64,000 bases of DNA from Thinopyrum elongatum (GCA_011799875.1 CM022303.1:296124362-296188361), one strand, 5' to 3'. Numbered from the stretch's first letter, positions 1 to 11,410 are shown. Program-made: numbers and translations. The notes: generated from the letters alone by a model not told the origin.

Positions 1-1581
1 GATTTAGCTGCCTATGTCCACGAGGAAGGAGAATCAACAACCCATTGGGTGCGCCGGGTTTCAGAGATTTTGCATTCATCGGACCGCATCAACGCTGATA
101 TGGCCGTTTTGACGTTGGAAGGCAATTGCCGGTTTACGCCTCTTAAATTGAAGCTGGTTCGGCTCAAGCGACATTGCAATGACATGGGGATGCTTATGGC
201 AGCTCTGGTGAATTACGCCGACTCTGATAGTACCAAGGACCCTGAATCTGATGATGACAAGATAGGAAAGGGAAAGAAGGGGGGCAGCACCAAAGGGCAG
301 CAGCATAACTCGGCGGGGCATGGAAACATCGATAAGCGTAAAGCGGATAACAGTTCAGATTCTGTAGCTAATACCAACGCGCAGGGTAATGGCCAGCGTC
401 GGAAGGGTAAACCGCCCCCGCGTGGAAGAGAACCAAGTCCCAATCTGGAGCGCCTGAATTACCTGTTGAACCAGCCCTGCCCAAAGCACGGATCGCGGGA
501 CAATCCGGCCACGCACCTCTGGAAGGATTGTTACATTATGCGAGAATTCAAAGATTCGGATTTTTTCCGGAATGATAATGGACCGGCTTGCGGTTCAGGC
601 CCTGGGTCTCATGGGCCGGGTTATGGTGGAGGCAGTTCCGGTTCAGGATTCCATGGTAATCAAAGCGGACATGGCAATCAAGGCAATCAAGGCAACCAAG
701 GTGGTTATAATCATCAGGGGAACCAACAGCAGCAGCAGCAGTCCGGTTACCAGAGCAACCCGAAGCAGTTAAACAGTGGGCAGTACCATGTCTTCACCAC
801 CAGCCTGTGCAAGCGCGATCAGAAGCTTCATGAAAGGGCAGTGAACTCCGTTGAACCGGTGGTGCCCCGTTACTTACGCTGGTCTGAACAGCCCATTGTG
901 TGGAGTCGAGAGGATCATCCACCTCGGGTTGATAATCCGGGTCATCTGGCGTTGGTGGTGGCACCTCAGGTGGGAGGTTACAAGTTCACTAAAGTACTCA
1001 TGAATGGGGGGAGTAGTATTAATATCCTTTATTATGAAACCTTCCGTCGCATGGGGTTAACAGATAAAAATCTTAAACCGTCCAGCACGGTCTTCCATGG
1101 TGTGGTGCCTGGTAAATCGGCGTATCCGGTCGGTAAGATAGCTCTGGAGGTTGCTTTTGGTGATGAGCATGATTCAAGATCAGAAACATTGACCTTTGAA
1201 GTGGTGAAAATCAAGAGCCCGTATCATGCCCTGTTTGGGCGGCCGGCTTATGCTAAATTCATGGCGAGGCCCTGTTATGTTTATCTGCAGCTCAAGATGC
1301 CGGGTCATAAGGGGACCATCACGGTACATGGGAGTCGTAAGATCGCTTTGGAATGTGAAGAAGGTGATGCGGCTTATGCGGAGTCGGTTTGTGCAACAGA
1401 GGAGTTGAAGTTTTACAAAGAAAATGTTGATCCGGCAAATATGACTTCCTTGAAGAAGCCAACTACAGAGCATGATCCGGCCTTGAAGTTTAAGTCGGCT
1501 GATGAGACTAAGCTGGTTGATTTCGTTCCTGGCGATTCATCCCAGCAGTTCAGCATCAGCGCTACCTTGGATCCGAAATAG
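1..1581 (+). pseudogene. Tat-type gag C-terminal part and aspartic protease
   Basis: The frame is open from base 1, so the gag N-terminus lies left of the window. After a basic, Gly/Asn/Gln-rich region (about 590-780) with short GNQ repeats comes the protease. A Cys/His-rich stretch at about 475-535 (CPKHG then H and C) fits a degenerate gag zinc knuckle. The protease core at 994-1020 reads LMNGGSS where family members have Asp before GG, so the catalytic Asp is Asn (codon 1003-1005) and the enzyme should be dead. The frame ends at a TAG at 1579-1581 and continues in the same frame into RT. In related elements gag and pol form one polyprotein, so this is a nonsense mutation inside it. Confidence 0.8.
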
Positions 1582-2985
1582 GAAAGCGCGCTCATCGAGT
1601 TCATCCGTGAGAACCGGGACATCTTTGCGTGGAAGCCTTCTGACATGCCAGGTGTACCGAGGGAACTCGCTGAGCACACTCTTAATGTTGATCCCAAGTT
1701 TAAACTGGTCAAGCAGTTTCTCCACCGGTTCAATGAAGAAAGACGCAAGGCTATTGGTGAGGAAGTGGCCAGGCTCTTGGCAGCTGGCTTTATTGTGGAG
1801 GTATTTCATCCTGAGTGGTTGGCTAATCCGGTGCTAGTACTTAAGAAAAATGGCACTTGGCGTATGTGTGTGGACTACACAGATTTGAACAAGGCTTGTC
1901 CAGCGGATCCTTTTGCCCTCCCTCGTATTGATCAAATCATTGATGCTACGGCGGGTTGCGAGCGTTTGAGTTTTCTGGATGCGTATTCTGGCTACCATCA
2001 GATCAAAATGGCAGTTAAGGACCAGGAGAAGACAGCTTTCATAACTCCCTTTGGAGCCTTCTGCTATGTGTCTATGCCCTTTGGGCTAAAGAGTGCCCAG
2101 GCGACTTATCATCGCTGCGTGCAGAACTGTCTTCATGATCAGATCGGCCGCAATGTTCACGCTTATGTGGATGATATTGTGGTGAAATCCAGAGAGAAGA
2201 AGACATTGATAGATGACTTGAAGGAGACCTTTGATAACCTCCGGGTTTATAAGATGATGCTTAATCCGGCCAAATGTGTCTTTGGTGTACCAGCAGGCAA
2301 GCTTTTGGGCTTTTTGGTGTCTAACAGGGGCATTGAAGCTAATCTGGAGAAAATCAAGGCCATAACTTCTTTGGCTAAACCGAAGTGCATCAATGATGTT
2401 CAACGCTTGGCAGGCCGGATTGCAGCCTTGAGCCGGTTTATCAGTTGCCTCGGGGAGAAGGCTATCCCTTTATATCAGATGCTGAAGAAGACGGACAATT
2501 TCTTCTGGAGCGACGCCGCCAATGAAGCGTTTGAGGATTTAAAGCGGCAGCTAGCCGAGCCGCCTGTCCTTGCTGCTCCTGTTGATAAAGAGCCTTTGCT
2601 GTTATATGTGGCTGCCAATGCCCGGGCAGTTAGCGTGGCTATTGTGGTGGAGCGCAAGGAGACCGGAAAGGAATATCCGATTCAACGGCCGGTTTATTAC
2701 ATCAGTGAGGTACTCATTGAGTCTAGGCAAAGGTACCCACATTGGCAGAAGCTGGTGTATGGAGTTTTTATGGCAAGCCGGAAGCTTAAGCAATATTTCC
2801 AGGGTCATCCCATCACTGTAGTCAGCTCTGCTCCTTTGGGGGAAATAATCCGGAACAGGGAAGCAACTGGCCGGATTGCTAAGTGGGCCATTGAGCTTGG
2901 ACCGCACGGGTTAAATTATGTGCCTCGGACGGCAATCAAATCACAAGCACTGGTGGATTTCATCAATGATTGGACAGAGTTATAG
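1582..2985 (+). pseudogene. Tat-type reverse transcriptase with first RNase H
   Basis: This segment continues the gag-pol frame after the TAG at 1579. It copies element RNA into DNA inside gag particles. The RT fingers and palm include LKKNGTWRMCVDY (about 1842-1880), FLDAYSGYHQIK (about 1972-2010) and the active-site box AYVDDIVVKS (about 2161-2190), all intact. After the RT comes a Gypsy-type RNase H/connection region (about 2570-2960). The segment ends at TAG 2983-2985, again in frame with what follows. The codon aligns with a Gln in relatives, consistent with CAG to TAG. The only visible damage is the two flanking nonsense codons, so the copy is fairly recent. Confidence 0.88.
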
Positions 2986-3528
2986 GCGCCAGAAGAGAAG
3001 CCGGATCATACTTATTGGACTATTCATTTTGATGGATCCAGGCAATTGGAGGGCTCGGGGGCTGGAGTTGTATTAACTTCCCCACGAGGAGATAAGTTTT
3101 GTTATGTTCTCCGTTTAATGTTCCCTTGCACTAACAATGCAGCTAAATATGAGGCCTTACTCCACGGTCTTCGGATGGCTAAGGAGATGAATTTGAGCCG
3201 GGTTAAGTGCTTCGGTGACTCGGACCTGGTGGCTCAACAAGTGTCTGGTACTTGGGATTCTAAGGATCCTCTCATGGCTGCATATCATCGAGAGGTGGAT
3301 ATTGTTGCAGGTCACTTCAAAGGTTATCAAGTTGATCATGTGGACCGGCAGAAGAATGAAGCGGCGGACGCTTTAAGCCGTTTGGGTTCCCAGCGTAAGC
3401 CGGTTCCACCCAACGTCTTTTTGGATGTGCTGCATAATCCGTCGGTTAAACTTCCCACAGAGGAGGATCTGGCTGTTCCTGATCCGGAGGCTCAATTGGT
3501 GGCAGCACTTCATACTATTCCGGACTAG
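2986..3528 (+). pseudogene. Second (archaeal-type) RNase H domain of Tat pol
   Basis: This segment follows the first RNase H in the same frame and encodes another RNase H fold. Candidate acidic residues are visible: FDGS (about 3028), AKYEALLHG (about 3145), FGDSDLVAQQ (about 3210) and EAADALSRLGS (about 3358). A second, archaeal-like RNase H between the usual RT-RNase H and integrase is an established trait of Tat-lineage elements and is thought to take over hybrid removal, the first domain acting as a tether. The segment ends at TAG 3526-3528, where relatives carry Trp, so TGG to TAG is the likely change. No frameshift is seen. Confidence 0.8.
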
Positions 3529-4785
3529 ACCGTCCCATATCTGGCGTACATGAACCGAGGCGAGTTACCAGAGGATGAGACGTTGGCCAGACAGATAATC
3601 CGGCGATCCAAGTCAATGACTATTATCAATGGCGAATTACATTGCTGCAGTGTAACAGGGGCGTTTCAACATTGTGTATCTCCTGAAGAGGGCCGTGAGA
3701 TCCTGTGTGAGATCCACGAAGGGGATTGTGGTCACCATGCCAGTTCAAAGTCCCTGGTAGCTAAAGCTTTTCGTCACGGTTTTTATTGGCTGACGGCTCA
3801 TGCTGATGCGGAGGACTTGGTGAAAAAGTGCGATGGTTGTCAGAAGTTTTCACGCCGAGCTCATGTTCCAGCCCAAGAATTGAGAATGATTCCAATTACT
3901 TGGCCGTTTGCAACTTGGGGGCTGGATATGGTTGGGCCCTTTAAGAGGTCCAAGGACAAGAAGACCCACCTTTTGGTGGTGGTTGATAAGTTCACTAAGT
4001 TGGTGGAGGCAGAGCCAGTCAGTAAGTGTGATGCAGCTACAGCGGTTCAATTCATCAAAAGGGTGATTTTCCGGTTTGGCTTTCCACACAGCATTATAAC
4101 TGATAATGGTACTAATCTGTCCAAAGGGGCTATGAAAGAGTTCTGTCAGCGTGAGCACATCCGGCTTGACGTATCTTCAGTGGCTCACCCCCAATCTAAT
4201 GGTCAAGCGGAGAGAGCCAATCAGGAGATCTTGAGAGGCATCAAGCCCCGGCTTATGGTTCCTTTGCAACGGACGCCGGGTTGTTGGGTGGAGGAGTTAC
4301 CTTCTGTGTTATGGAGTATCAATACCACGCCCAACAGGTCTACGGGTTACACACCTTTCCTCATGGTCTACGGAGCAGAGGCGGTTCTCCCGAGTGACAT
4401 CCATCATGACTCGCCTCGTGTGGCGGCTTATGTTGAAGCGAATAATGAGAAGGGACGGCAGGAAGCACTTGACCTGTTAGATGAGGAGCGTGACATTGCA
4501 GTAGCTCGATCGGCGATTTATCAGCAAGATCTGCGTCGTTATCACAGCCGCCGGGTTAGAACCAGAACTTTTCAAGAAGGCGATCTGGTGCCCCGACTCA
4601 TCCAGGATCAGACAGATATGCACAAGTTATCCCCGCCTTGGGAAGGACCCTTTGTGGTCAGCAAGAACCTGCACAACGGGTCATACTACCTAATCGATGT
4701 TCGAGAGCACAAAGACTCACGTAAATCGGAGGAGGAGACCCACCGGCCGTGGAATATCGCTCATCTACGGCCTTACTATACCTGA
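3529..4785 (+). pseudogene. Tat-type integrase
   Basis: This is the integrase part of the same frame, which would insert element cDNA into the genome. It has an N-terminal HHCC-like zinc region (HEGDCGHH about 3715 and CDGC about 3830), the catalytic core with D in GLDMVGP (about 3919), D in TDNGTN (about 4099) and E in GQAERANQEI (about 4201), and a C-terminal region ending in HLRPYYT. All three catalytic acidic residues are present. The natural stop is TGA at 4783-4785. There is no chromodomain, as expected for the Tat lineage. The domain looks intact but cannot be translated from upstream because of three nonsense codons. Confidence 0.85.
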
Positions 4786-4969
4786 GCCCTAGGCTCTGCC
4801 ATGTACATAGTTATGACAATGTATATATTATGATCAATTTAGTAAACCGGAGCCTCAGCTAAAGCGAGGTATCTATTGTTTTTTACATCAGGTGTGGTTA
4901 CATGGAGATTTCTGCTTATAAAGCGGCGTCCGGTTTATCCTTTGATTCAGCTTATCAAGCCATATATAT

Positions 4970-5176
4970 AAATCACTTGGGGGCTTGGTCGTATTCGAAC
5001 CTTAGCTACATCTCTTGATAGGCGCAAGGCCACCAGATAAATCACTTGGGGGCTTGGTCGTATTCGAACCTTAGCTACACCTCTTGATAGGCGCAAGGCC
5101 ACCAGAAAAATCACTTGGGGGCTTGGTCATACTCGAACCATAGCTACACCTCTTGATTGGCTCAGAGCCAAAAAGA
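4970..5176 (+). repeat. 69-bp tandem repeat, three units
   Basis: Units start at 4970, 5039 and 5108, exactly 69 bases apart, each opening AAATCACTTGGGGGCTTGG and closing in a GGCGCAAGGCCACCAG-type motif. A partial fourth unit (ATTACTTAGGGGCC) follows. The unit contains a G-rich tract resembling a polypurine tract. It lies just downstream of the integrase stop. Confidence 0.9.
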
Positions 5177-6241
5177 AAAATTACTTAGGGGCCAAAGAGA
5201 GTGTTCCAGAAGAACAACTCAAACATAGGCACCCACTGAGCACAGCTCAAAATATTGCTTGGGGATTCTTTGCTATCGCAATGAACAAAGAATCTACACT
5301 TGTAATAGGCTATCAAGCCACGGCTTGGAAGCCTGGTGTATACACCTAAAACCCCGGGTTAACCTGCCTTTTTAAGTAAGTCACTCCGTCCAGGTAAACC
5401 TGGTATGACCCGTCGAACTTCGACAAGTCAATCTCATAAGACCCTGAACTTGTCAAAGTTAAAACGACGATTGGTTAAAGATTGAGGTCCATCTTAAAAG
5501 GCTTTGTAAAATGGTTTAACTCAGCGGCCTGGCAGCCCATGAAAAGCCTCGGATTTGGGGCCTGGCAGCCCGTGAAAAGCCTCGACTACAAGTTTTCATA
5601 TGTTTTTATTTGCCAAGTTTTTCGCCTTTGATGAGATTTATGATGATTTTGGTAAACCGGCGTTAATCAACCCGGCTCGGCTTTCAACTACAAGTTGTCA
5701 GTACATGATTAGTCGTATTCCGGTGCTTATTAACCCGGTCTGGTTTTGACTATAAGTCGCCAGAATTATATGAGTAATCCGGTGTTTTTCACAACCCGGT
5801 ATGGGTTTGTCATAAACCGGCACAATATGGAAGGAGTTATCAATACTCATGTTTGGGGTATCGCCCTTACTACAAAAGTTGGCCAACCTACGATGTGATT
5901 CAAAGTCAGAGGTATCATTTATTTTCATATTTGATTATTTTTAAACAGCCTTGCTTATAAACCCAGGCTATATGCTTGGGCATCATGACCCGTCCGGTGG
6001 TAAACCGCCAGGACAAGTTCAACTTTTTGTATGCAGGAATAGCCTGAATAAATCGCTCTGGATTATGAACATCATATATCTTAAGCATGGTGAATTAACA
6101 ATATCAAGCAAAGAAAATATGCACGATGGCATAGCAGACCAAGTGTTTAAACTAGCCTATTACAAGGCGTTTCAGTGCCCAAAAGAATAATTGTTTTTTG
6201 GCAAGTATTGCAGCGCGCGGAAGGTTAAATCGGCCTCTGGA
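5177..6241 (+). other. Non-coding spacer of the Tat element
   Basis: This spacer lies between the pol 3' end and the 3' end of the antisense gene. It holds scattered AAACCGG/CCGGTTTA motifs and GGCCTGGCAGCCCRTGAAAAGCCTCG repeated twice at about 5526-5584, but no ORF with coding character. Confidence 0.6.
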
Positions 6242-9200
6242 TCATGACTCGTCACCAGGGTGCCCTGACGGTTGTGGATCGCCTTGCGCCGGTTCATCCT
6301 CTTCCTCTCTACCCAGCGGCTGGAAGTCAATGGTGGCCCAATCGATCCCAGTTAACGCTCGGAACACAGCTTCATCGGTTATAAGTGTGGACGGTTCAAC
6401 GTCAGGGGCAAAGGTGTGCTTACGGATTGGCGGGATAAGATTTTTAGCCTCAGGGGTTGGTGCAGCAACCCGTTTGTTGTTGACATCATAACTCGCCTGG
6501 TAATAGGAAAGATCAGTTTCTTCAGCCAGTTGGCAAGCCAGTGGACGTACTTCTCGGTTTATTGCTCGGAGGTCCTCATGGCCAAATTCTGATCCGTCTT
6601 CTTTTAAGCTTGGATAGCCTTTAGCCACATCCACCGGATCAAGATCAGGCACCCATGCTTTTGCCCGGGTTAGTGCGGTCAGAGCACCAGCCCTGGCAGC
6701 AGATCTCTTTAGCTCTTCTACCCGGACAGGCAGTATTGACAACCTTTCTAAGCTCTCCTTGATTAAAGTTGGGGGCGGCTTGTTGTGAGAAGCAGTGCAG
6801 ATGATCCGTTGTGCGCCGGTATATAACTGCTCTATAAGAGCATAGGCAGCCTTCAGCTTCTTCTGTACGTCAGAGCCCAGATGACTAATGCGAGTTCCTG
6901 CGCCATTATAAACATCAGTAAACCGGCAATGTATGGGATGATATGTTGAAAATTTAAAGCCAGGATATTTACCAAACACAGCAGCAGTCATGGCATGTAT
7001 TTGCCGCTTTACACCAGTTAGCTCATCCACCACCGGTTTGAGAGCTGCTTCTGCATCCTCGGCTCTTTTTTGCAATGCGGATTTTTCTTTGTCCCAATCC
7101 GCCCGCTCCTTGTTGAAATTCTCCTTCAGCTTTTCCATAGCGGCTAAGGCACTGGTAAGCTCATCTTTGGTTTTGGAGGTTTCTGCCTGCTGGGACTTGA
7201 TGTTTTCTTGCAGATCAGCGATTTGAGTTTCCTTTTTGCCCAGCTCAGCCTATAAGAGACAAACATATCATGAATTGGCAGTGCATATTTGAAGTACCAG
7301 GCACATAACAGGTCATGCACCTGATACTTGGGGGCTAATGCATATTTGCTCGTAATCAGAAATTTCTGCAAGTCCCAAGTGCAATGCAAGTATTACTCTT
7401 GGCACTTGGGGGCTAATGTATGCTGGTTCAAAGTGACATTATGAGTATTCTTCTAAAAGTCCCGGTTCATCTTCATCAGTTAAACCGGCCCTTGGGGACT
7501 ATACCGGCGAAAGTTGTAATATTGCAATTCTAAGGTACCGTTTCATCTTAGAAAGATAACCCGGCCCTTGGAGGCTAAGCATGCAAAGTTGAGATATTAC
7601 AAAGTCCCAGTTTAGATGACTATCATAAACCGGCACTTGGGGGCTACTGGAGTTAATATTTGGAATTGAACACAAGAGAGAAGCAGTTATGCAGTTACCT
7701 CATATCGCTCCTTCATTAGATTCACTAAACCGGCTTCAAAGTCGCGGCTTGTGTACAGGCGGTTTAAAAAACCAGAATGGATGTCTTGGGCGTTGAGGTG
7801 AGCATAGGATGACAAATCTGTGTTCCATTTGCCTTTGCCCATAGCAGAAACCTCGTCCTTGGCACTATGCTTCGATAAAGCAACAGGATTGCCAGGAGCG
7901 GTGTGGCCAACGCCAGTAATCATAATATCATCTTCTGCAGCCTTCACGGGAGTTGACAGTTTATCAGCAGCCTTAGCTGGGCTGGCCGACTTATCATCCA
8001 CGCGAGCTGGGCTAGTCGGTTTATCAGTGTGGCCTGTGGTGTCAACTTCTATTTGTTCAACTATGAAGTTATAATCTTGAGGCGGTGGATCATCATGTGT
8101 AACATCAGTATTTGTTCTTTCCAGTTCTGGAGTCTTCTCCGGTTCAATATCCACATTGTCATCAGACGGTCTATTTAACCGGGCCTTCTTACTAGGCCTA
8201 GGCTTGGCACTGAGAAGAACAAGCATAAAGATCAGTACAATATGCAAACATAACACATTAAGGATAAGATTAAAGCATAACCTACCCAGGGACCGTTTTG
8301 AGGGTTGGAAGTTGAGTGGCCGTTGATTCGCCATAGGACGAATTAGGTGTTCCCTGATAATTTGAATCAGACGGATTAAGGGGTTGTCGAAAACAACCCG
8401 CCTTGGGGCAAAAAATATCAGGAGTATAAGAGACCTCTGTTTGACGTTTCCGGACTGGAGTGTTCGGTAAACCGGCAGAAGTAACTACTTGGCCACTGTG
8501 CCGGGTTGTGCGGCGGGCTTCGTGTTGCTGTTTCTTCAAAAGAAAGTTTGGGTCCAAGTGAGCTAAGGGGTGAGAAAATTGTATTTTCCGGTTTGCTTGA
8601 CGGAGTTTCTGTGTTGGCAGAGGGTCTGAACCGGAAGAAAGGATAGTTACCTCTGCATCGTCAGCCTGGCTGCCTTCGGCGTCGTCCTGATAACAGTCAT
8701 TGTCAATAAGGTGTATGAAGAAAGAACCGAGAGAGTCAAGTTCTACCTCTGAGTCCAGATTAGCCGGATCCGCGTCAGCATTTGGTTCAGAAGATTCAGT
8801 GATCCTCTTCTTGGCAGGTTTCTTGGTGACCTTGGTCTTCGGGCGAAGTGGTTTGGCCGGTTTATCCTGTGGTTTTTTCTTCCAGAATGGGTCATCGCCC
8901 TGTGAAAGATGAACAAAATTTTGAGACTATTTGAAAAGGGGTAAGCTAAAACAAGAAAGTTGTGATTCTTACAGTGGGCGGCCTGTTGGAGACGCAGAAA
9001 GGGCTTAACCCGGTCTGGCTACAGATAGCTTTCGGTTCATTCAGTATTTTCTTGACAGCCTCAGTAATTTCGGCTTCTGTTAGCTGAATGTCGATGTGTC
9101 GTTGAGGGTCTTTCAAATCCCCTGTGTACTCACACATTAAACCGGGGCGCCGGCTTAAGGGCAGAATACTCCAAGTTATCCAACAGCGAACAAAGTCGAC

Positions 9201-9860
9201 ACCTGTCAAACCGTTTGCCATAAAGGCTTTGAGCTTTGACAGTTGTGGTGCATAGTTGGACCGTTCCTTGGCAGTTAGCCTTTGGGGGAAGGGATGAGTG
9301 TTGCTAAGCCGGTGGGGACGGTAACCCGGCAGAGGATTTTCATCAGTTGGAGATGTGTCTTTGCAATAAAACCAAGTCTGATTCCAGTCCTTGGGGTGAC
9401 TATGAAGCTTGGCATGAGGGAAGTTGACATCCTTCCTCTTTTGAATTGCCATTCCACCAAGCTCGGTGTTGGGTCCGTCTGTGAACTCTGTGCAATGGTT
9501 TAAGTAAAAGAAATCTGTGAATAGTTCAACTGTGAGTTCCTCTTGAAGATAGGCCTCACAAAATACTTGGAAATTGTAAATATTGGACACAGAGTTTGGT
9601 CCAATATCTTGAGGGTGGAGTTGGAAGCCGGCCAGTACGTCCCGGAAAATTTTTGAACCGGGAGGGCTAAAGCCTCGACCCAGATGGTCAGTGAATACAA
9701 CTACTTCTCCGTCCTTGGGTTCAGGAGGATTTTCCGGACCAGGGACCCTCCAGTGGATGACTTCTTTCTTGGCTAAAGCTCCAGTTGTGACACATATGTT
9801 TAATTGCTCTTCAGTAACCCAGGAAGGAACCCAGTTGCACTCGTAAACTTGTTTGGCCAT
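6242..9860 (-). CDS. Intact spliced antisense gene of the Tat retrotransposon (Transposase_28-like N-terminal domain, coiled-coil C-terminal domain)
   Basis: Four coding exons on the - strand join without a stop: 9860-8973 (ATG at 9860), 8899-8286, 8209-7699, 7249-6242 (TGA at 6242). Introns have GT donors (ACT|GTAAGAA, TGG|GTAGGTT, GAG|GTAACTG) and AG acceptors (TTTCACAG, TTCTCAG, CTTATAG), and phases match, giving about 1006 codons. The first exon resembles the 'putative gypsy type transposon' family Pfam PF04195 (Transposase_28); see HWRVPG and FCEAYLQEELTVELF. The middle is Lys/Arg- then acid-rich. The last exon opens with a long heptad-like Glu/Lys/Ala helix (about residues 670-780), probably a coiled coil. 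Tat relatives such as Grande carry antisense ORFs here; their role is unknown. The gene is unbroken although gag-pol beside it has three nonsense codons. Confidence 0.82.
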
Positions 9861-10435
9861 TTCAACGGGAAGCTGAAACACATTTATTGTCGGTTTAAGA
9901 TTTATGACGGGCGAGCATAAAGCAATGCAAGATAAGCAGAAGCAGAGGTATATACATATTGTAAAACCGGAGTTTGGTGTTACTAAACCGGAGTCTGACA
10001 GTGGAGAAGGTGCAGAGATCAATGAATCGGCAGTTTAAGAGGGGACTAATGATGCCTACCGGATTATTGTTCCTTGACAAAGCTAAACCGCCTATATTGG
10101 TATGAAAGATACAGATCTAAAATACCTAAGTGAGGGAAAAACAAGTTTCACAAAGTGATATGATAATTTCAGATCTGCAGTGCGACAGAAAACTAGAATA
10201 TATTCGGACCTAAAATACAGGTGCTTCAACAGTTCATCGGATTCAGATGAGTTTTTTTATACGAAGAGGATGCTCTAATGAGGAGAAAAGGGGCTATCAC
10301 TACGACCGCACAAGAAATATCAGATCCATTTATGGTACTAAGAGAAACAAGGACGGACAGCGCCGGAGCTTTTATGAACTCCGACGAACACCGAAACCCT
10401 AATGGTGAATCTGGAGAAAGAGGAAAGGGACTTAC

Positions 10436-10624
10436 GGATGCGGACGGAGCAGCGAAGGAGCGCCTTGTTTTTCTGGTCCGTTCAGGTTGATGCAGCGGCC
10501 GGAGTAGAGGAAGAAGGCGGAGCTTGACGACGGCGGCTGCAAGTGACGGTCGAGTCGACGCGAGGAAGGAGAAAGACGAAGAGGCAAGGGGAAAAATGAA
10601 ACGGACCCTTCGGCTTTATTTATA
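10436..10624 (-). promoter_or_regulatory. Putative promoter and 5' UTR exon of the Tat antisense gene
   Basis: On the - strand a TATA box (TTATAAATAA, 10617-10626) is followed by a pyrimidine-rich leader and a clear donor, CATCC|GTAAGTCCC, with the GT at 10435-10434. The matching acceptor is TGTTTCAG|CTTCCC, with the AG at 9874-9873, 13 bases before the ATG at 9860. This implies a 5' UTR exon of roughly 10590-10436 and a 5' UTR intron of 10435-9873. It suggests own-promoter transcription rather than LTR read-through. Transcription itself is inference. Confidence 0.6.
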
Positions 10625-10874
10625 AGGCGAATGGATAAGTGACAGGCGTGAGAATCGAGGAGCCCAAAGCGGGATATGGGGCAGAGCTGTCGCCTCGATT
10701 GTCGGAGGCTCATTAATGAAGGTGAGAGACATACCATTTTTAATAACAGGTGATGTCATGGCGGTTTATCAAGATACCGGGAGATGACGTCGTGGCGGTT
10801 TACAAGATTTATGCGAAGATGCTGAAAGAGGAATTTTTCTCAAGTTGAAGATTGACATGAACCAGTTCAAATCA

Positions 10875-10887
10875 ATCTGGGGCCTAA
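10875..10887 (+). promoter_or_regulatory. Polypurine tract of the Tat element
   Basis: TCTGGGGCCTAA lies directly before the TGTTGGGG start of the 3' LTR, the position where plus-strand DNA synthesis is primed. Confidence 0.6.
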
Positions 10888-11410
10888 TGTTGGGGATATT
10901 ACTACTGGGTATAAACCGGCCAGGAGAGGCCGGGTTATCCCCATAATGAGTTATTATACTTGAAGCCCACTTGGACAAAGATGGAGGCGCTTTATGAAGG
11001 CCCGGGGCCCAACGGCGGATTAAGGCCTGTAGACATAAACCGACATTGATATGTAAACTTATGTTATAAGATAGAAAGAGTAGAGACCGAGCCAGAGAGG
11101 TTCATGAGCCGGCCTCAGGATCCTGTAAACCGACGAGCGTCAACCCATGTATATAAGGGGACGACCCAACGGCGGTTTGAGAAGGACAGACAACAACTCG
11201 AGAGCCAGGCATAGCGGATTCGCTCCCTGGTCATCGAAACCCTAGCAATTCCACAACAACTGGATTAGGCATTTACCTTCACCGCAAGGGGCCGAACCAG
11301 TATAACTCTCTGCGTCCCTTGTCCGCCTTAACCCCTTTAAGCTAACACGTCGCGATGGCTTCACGACTAAGTCCTTTCTCTAGGACACCTACCGTGACAA
11401 AACCACGACA
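10888..11410 (+). repeat. 3' LTR of the Tat element
   Basis: The LTR begins TGTTGGGGATATT and ends CCACGACA (TGT...ACA), about 523 bp. A TATA box (TATATAAG) is at 11150-11157. The next bases match the middle of Athila-type LTRs seen elsewhere in the window (about 48702), which fixes the right border. The 5' partner is outside the window. Confidence 0.8.

Larger units (their letters stand above)
1..11410 (+). mobile_element. Tat-lineage Ty3/Gypsy retrotransposon, left-truncated by the window edge
   Basis: The element runs from inside gag at base 1 to the end of its 3' LTR at 11410. Order: gag, protease, RT, RNase H, a second RNase H, integrase, a repeat-rich spacer, a spliced antisense gene, polypurine tract, 3' LTR. 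The second RNase H and the antisense gene between pol and the 3' LTR are hallmarks of the Tat lineage (maize Grande, pea Ogre relatives). Its LTR resembles what I remember of the Triticeae Fatima group, which is only a tentative name. It lies in the LTR of an older Athila-type element. The 5' LTR and primer site are outside the window, so its target duplication cannot be checked. Confidence 0.85.

Noticed and set aside
4970..5176. CRISPR-like regular repeats
   Set aside because: Units are contiguous 69-bp tandem copies without unique spacers, inside a plant retrotransposon.
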